Below are positions 62,426 to 64,000 of a stretch of 64,000 bases of DNA, in pieces (positions within the stretch are counted from its first letter, which is position 1; each line of letters opens with the position of its first letter). The stretch comes from CANLBN01 sp965230205 (GTDB lineage Bacteria > Pseudomonadota > Gammaproteobacteria > Pseudomonadales > Cellvibrionaceae). The stretch spans positions 3,720,001 through 3,784,000 of the forward strand of contig OZ245996.1 of NCBI GenBank assembly GCA_965230205.1, in the 5' to 3' direction. Below the pieces are notes generated by a model. The model had not been told where the DNA came from. It did no database searches and worked only from the letters and a program-made list of their open reading frames with translations. The position numbers and the translations under genes are program-made.

Positions 62426-63031
62426 ATGATCAAGTTAACATCCAGACAACAACAAGTATTACAGCTGATAAAAGATCATATTGCAGATACAGGCTACCCC
62501 CCTACTCGTGCCGATATTGCAAAGGAATTAGGTTTCCGCTCTGCTAATGCTGCTGAAGAGCATTTAAGAGCTTTAGCGAGAAAAGGCTTTATTGAAATAG
62601 TGCCTGGTGCCTCCCGAGGTATTCGACTACCCGAACCAGAAAGCCCTGGCATACCTATTGTGGGACGAGTTGCTGCTGGTAGCCCAATATTAGCCGAAGA
62701 GCATATTGAAGATTACTGCGAGCTAAAACCGGAATTCTTTTCCCCAGCTGCTGATTACTTTTTAAGAGTTCATGGGGAAAGCATGATTGATGTTGGTATT
62801 TTTGATGGCGATTTACTTGCAGTACACCGTACCAATCAGGCCCGTAATGGCGAGATCGTTGTTGCTCGAATTGGAGATGAAGTCACTGTTAAGCGTTTTA
62901 AGCGTGAGAACAACAGCCCAATTGTCGAGCTTATTGCAGAGAACCCATCCTTTGAGCCAATCAAAGTCGATTTACAAGATCAAGACTTTTCAATTGAAGG
63001 GCTTAGTGTTGGCATATTAAGACAGCACTAA
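62426..63031 (+). CDS. lexA: LexA repressor
   Basis: This 201-aa SOS repressor-protease has an N-terminal winged HTH (about 1-65, RADIAKELGFRSANAAEEHL). The self-cleavage Ala-Gly is in VAAGSPILAEEH, the catalytic serine in HGESMIDVGIFDGDLL and the lysine in EVTVKRFKRE. Two SOS boxes lie upstream and sulA follows after 26 bp, so the operon regulates itself. Normal length. Confidence 0.97.
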   Translation: MIKLTSRQQQVLQLIKDHIADTGYPPTRADIAKELGFRSANAAEEHLRALARKGFIEIVPGASRGIRLPEPESPGIPIVGRVAAGSPILAEEHIEDYCELKPEFFSPAADYFLRVHGESMIDVGIFDGDLLAVHRTNQARNGEIVVARIGDEVTVKRFKRENNSPIVELIAENPSFEPIKVDLQDQDFSIEGLSVGILRQH

Positions 63032-63057
63032 TAGAAAGCGACTACAGGAGATTAATA

Positions 63058-63492
63058 ATGAATACTGCTATGAAAACTCATTACATAGAGGAAAATACAG
63101 CTCCAGCCTCCCGTCGAATGACTGAAGTCATTATTCCTCAGGGGCAAAACAGCAGCCATATTATTTTTCCTTTAGTTGCTTCGTTGAGCAATCAAGCAAG
63201 CAATGACTCCAATATTAAAACAAAAGAACAACAACGCTGGATTACATGGATAACGGATCGAAAACCCAATAGCGAACAATTGGCTAGCTTTGGAGCTGAT
63301 ACTGCAGCGCTTCGCGTTATTCATACAAAAAGAAATAACGACTCTCGCTGGATAATGTGGGAAGCCTTAAATACAGGAAACAGCCACACAGTTATTGCAG
63401 ACTTGGAAAATATTAGCGCCAGTGATATTGAACAAATGGAATCAGCCGCTAAAAACGGAAACTGCATGGGGATTTTGACTCGGTCTATATAG
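63058..63492 (+). CDS. sulA: SulA-like cell division inhibitor
   Basis: This 144-aa protein is recognised by its place directly after lexA and by SulA-family stretches: MTEVIIPQGQNSSHIIFPLV, QQRWITWITDRKPNSEQL and ALRVIHTKRNNDSRWIMWEAL. SulA binds FtsZ and halts division during SOS. AGGAG lies about eight bases upstream of the ATG. It shares the SOS-controlled promoter before lexA. Confidence 0.88.
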   Translation: MNTAMKTHYIEENTAPASRRMTEVIIPQGQNSSHIIFPLVASLSNQASNDSNIKTKEQQRWITWITDRKPNSEQLASFGADTAALRVIHTKRNNDSRWIMWEALNTGNSHTVIADLENISASDIEQMESAAKNGNCMGILTRSI

Positions 63493-63551
63493 ACAAAGTA
63501 ATTTCAATTTTATTATCTCTACATTATTTAAAACTAAACTACTGATGTGTG

Positions 63552-63634
63552 CTAGTTGCACAAACTAGGCCTTTGTAATATTTTGACGTCAGTGTATGGG
63601 GCGGAGACGCGGAAGCCGCGCCCAGCCGAAGGCG
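63552..63634. repeat. Inverted repeat and G+C-rich block after sulA
   Basis: CTAGTT/AACTAG (63552-63568) forms a 6-bp hairpin with a GCACA loop. It is followed at 63598-63634 by an unusually G+C-rich block containing GCGGAAGCCGC and GGCG/CGCC pairs. The composition differs sharply from the AT-rich surroundings. It could be a terminator or the remains of a repeat element. Confidence 0.4.
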
Positions 63635-63648
63635 AATTAAACACATTA

Positions 63649-63918
63649 TTAAGCATTCTTTACCAACCGATAAACAATGCAACTTAATAGAGTACCAAAT
63701 GCAAGAGAGCCAAAAAGCATGGGCTTCACTATGTTAATGACTTCTGTTTCGCTACCAATAACAGATTGATAATTAAAATACTGCAACATTGAAAAACCTG
63801 CTGCAACTAGTGCCATACCTAAGAGTTTTAATATGGCTTTGTCAGTGCCTTTAAATTGACGAATTAAACCTATACCGCACCCGAAGCCAAAGAACGTAGA
63901 CAGGAAAACTATGAAAAA
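63649..63918 (-). pseudogene. 5'-truncated small membrane protein gene
   Basis: On the minus strand a frame is open from just after a stop at 63919-63921 to the TAA at 63649-63651, about 89 codons. It reads as a genuine membrane protein: IVFLSTFFGFGCGIGLIRQF, LLGMALVAAGFSMLQYF, and PMLFGSLAFGTLLSCIVYRL before the stop. There is no ATG near the upstream end; the first ATG lies about 35 codons inside. The 5' part therefore appears to have been cut off where the short inverted-repeat element begins at 63924. Confidence 0.55.
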
Positions 63919-63923
63919 TTAGT

Positions 63924-63996
63924 AGGGTCAGAAACACATTAAAGCAAAATATTGAGAAAAAGTCTTATCTGGCCCGACTTATTCCATTCTGGCCCT
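63924..63996. repeat. 73-bp element bounded by 10-bp imperfect inverted repeats
   Basis: AGGGTCAGAA (63924-63933) and TTCTGGCCCT (63987-63996) are inverted repeats with one mismatch. A further TCTGGCCC copy lies inside at 63968. The ends resemble the AGGGTCAGA-type borders seen at transposase-linked REP sequences in marine gammaproteobacteria (from memory). It directly abuts the truncated gene. Confidence 0.45.
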
Positions 63997-64000
63997 TTAA

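Noticed and set aside
63541..63640. Integron attC site
   Set aside because: The inverted repeat after sulA lacks the attC core sites and no integrase or cassette structure is visible.
1..64000. CRISPR array, phage, toxin-antitoxin or known defence system
   Set aside because: No regularly spaced repeats, cas, integrase, transposase, restriction or toxin-antitoxin genes were recognised.

Overview
The window is a 64 kb piece of a gammaproteobacterial chromosome, AT-rich (roughly 40% G+C by eye) with no phage or plasmid backbone. Na+-translocating NADH:quinone reductase, NhaB and DsbA/lipid A/ExbBD genes point to a Gram-negative, probably marine, bacterium. Gene order in two blocks (murB-ptp-kdsB-lpxK-exbD-exbB, and sthA-nqr-gap-mfd-MTIP-nagZ-lexA-sulA) resembles, from memory, that of Pseudomonas aeruginosa, so I infer a Pseudomonadales/Cellvibrionales-like lineage. 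The species cannot be named from the sequence alone.

Layout. 0-2.3 kb: envelope glycosyltransferases (a partial membrane GT and a divergent GT2) and a DUF547 protein. 2.3-7 kb: cobalamin-dependent methionine synthase split into two genes, with a 52-bp perfect palindrome upstream, then a DUF302 gene. 7-11.5 kb: DnaJ-related protein, RluA-type pseudouridine synthase, two envelope proteins and a membrane-anchored FMN glutamate-synthase-like protein. 11.7-12.5 kb: a cold-shock gene, tRNA-Cys and tRNA-Leu. 12.5-19.4 kb: an accessory stress block in which a TetR regulator precedes a five-gene redox/detoxification operon (carboxymuconolactone-decarboxylase-like, SDR, thioredoxin-like, Nu-type GST, ThuA). 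Four matching operator-like sites lie in front of the regulator and the operon. Next come cytochrome b561, a DUF1772 protein and an AraC regulator with a 3 x 21-bp direct-repeat array. 19.6-22 kb: sparse DNA with a tiny lipoprotein gene, an unknown secreted protein and an SGNH-like lipoprotein. 22-25 kb: gacA/uvrY-uvrC-pgsA. 25.2-30.7 kb: a MITE-like element that rewrites the end of alkB, then murB, a tyrosine phosphatase, kdsB, lpxK, exbD and exbB. 31-34.4 kb: an FGGY kinase, cytochrome P460, a small membrane protein and a GDPD.

35-53 kb is a pyridine-nucleotide and sodium energetics region: membrane transhydrogenase PntAB, a FimL-like protein, NhaB, soluble transhydrogenase SthA, NqrM, ApbE, NqrF-A and a long-form GAPDH. 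Together these genes interconvert NADH and NADPH, oxidise NADH while pumping Na+, exchange Na+ for H+, and install the FMN cofactors that Nqr needs. 53-63.5 kb: mfd, csiV, a second cold-shock gene, methylthioinosine phosphorylase, dsbA, a GNAT, an MscS channel, nagZ, and the SOS pair lexA-sulA behind two tandem SOS boxes. The right end holds a 5'-truncated membrane protein gene abutting a short inverted-repeat element.

No CRISPR array, rRNA, IS transposase or obvious new defence system was found. The most unusual signals are regulatory or structural: the 52-bp palindrome, the TetR and AraC operator arrays, the MITE that supplies the alkB stop codon, and the apparent pgsA/tRNA rearrangement.
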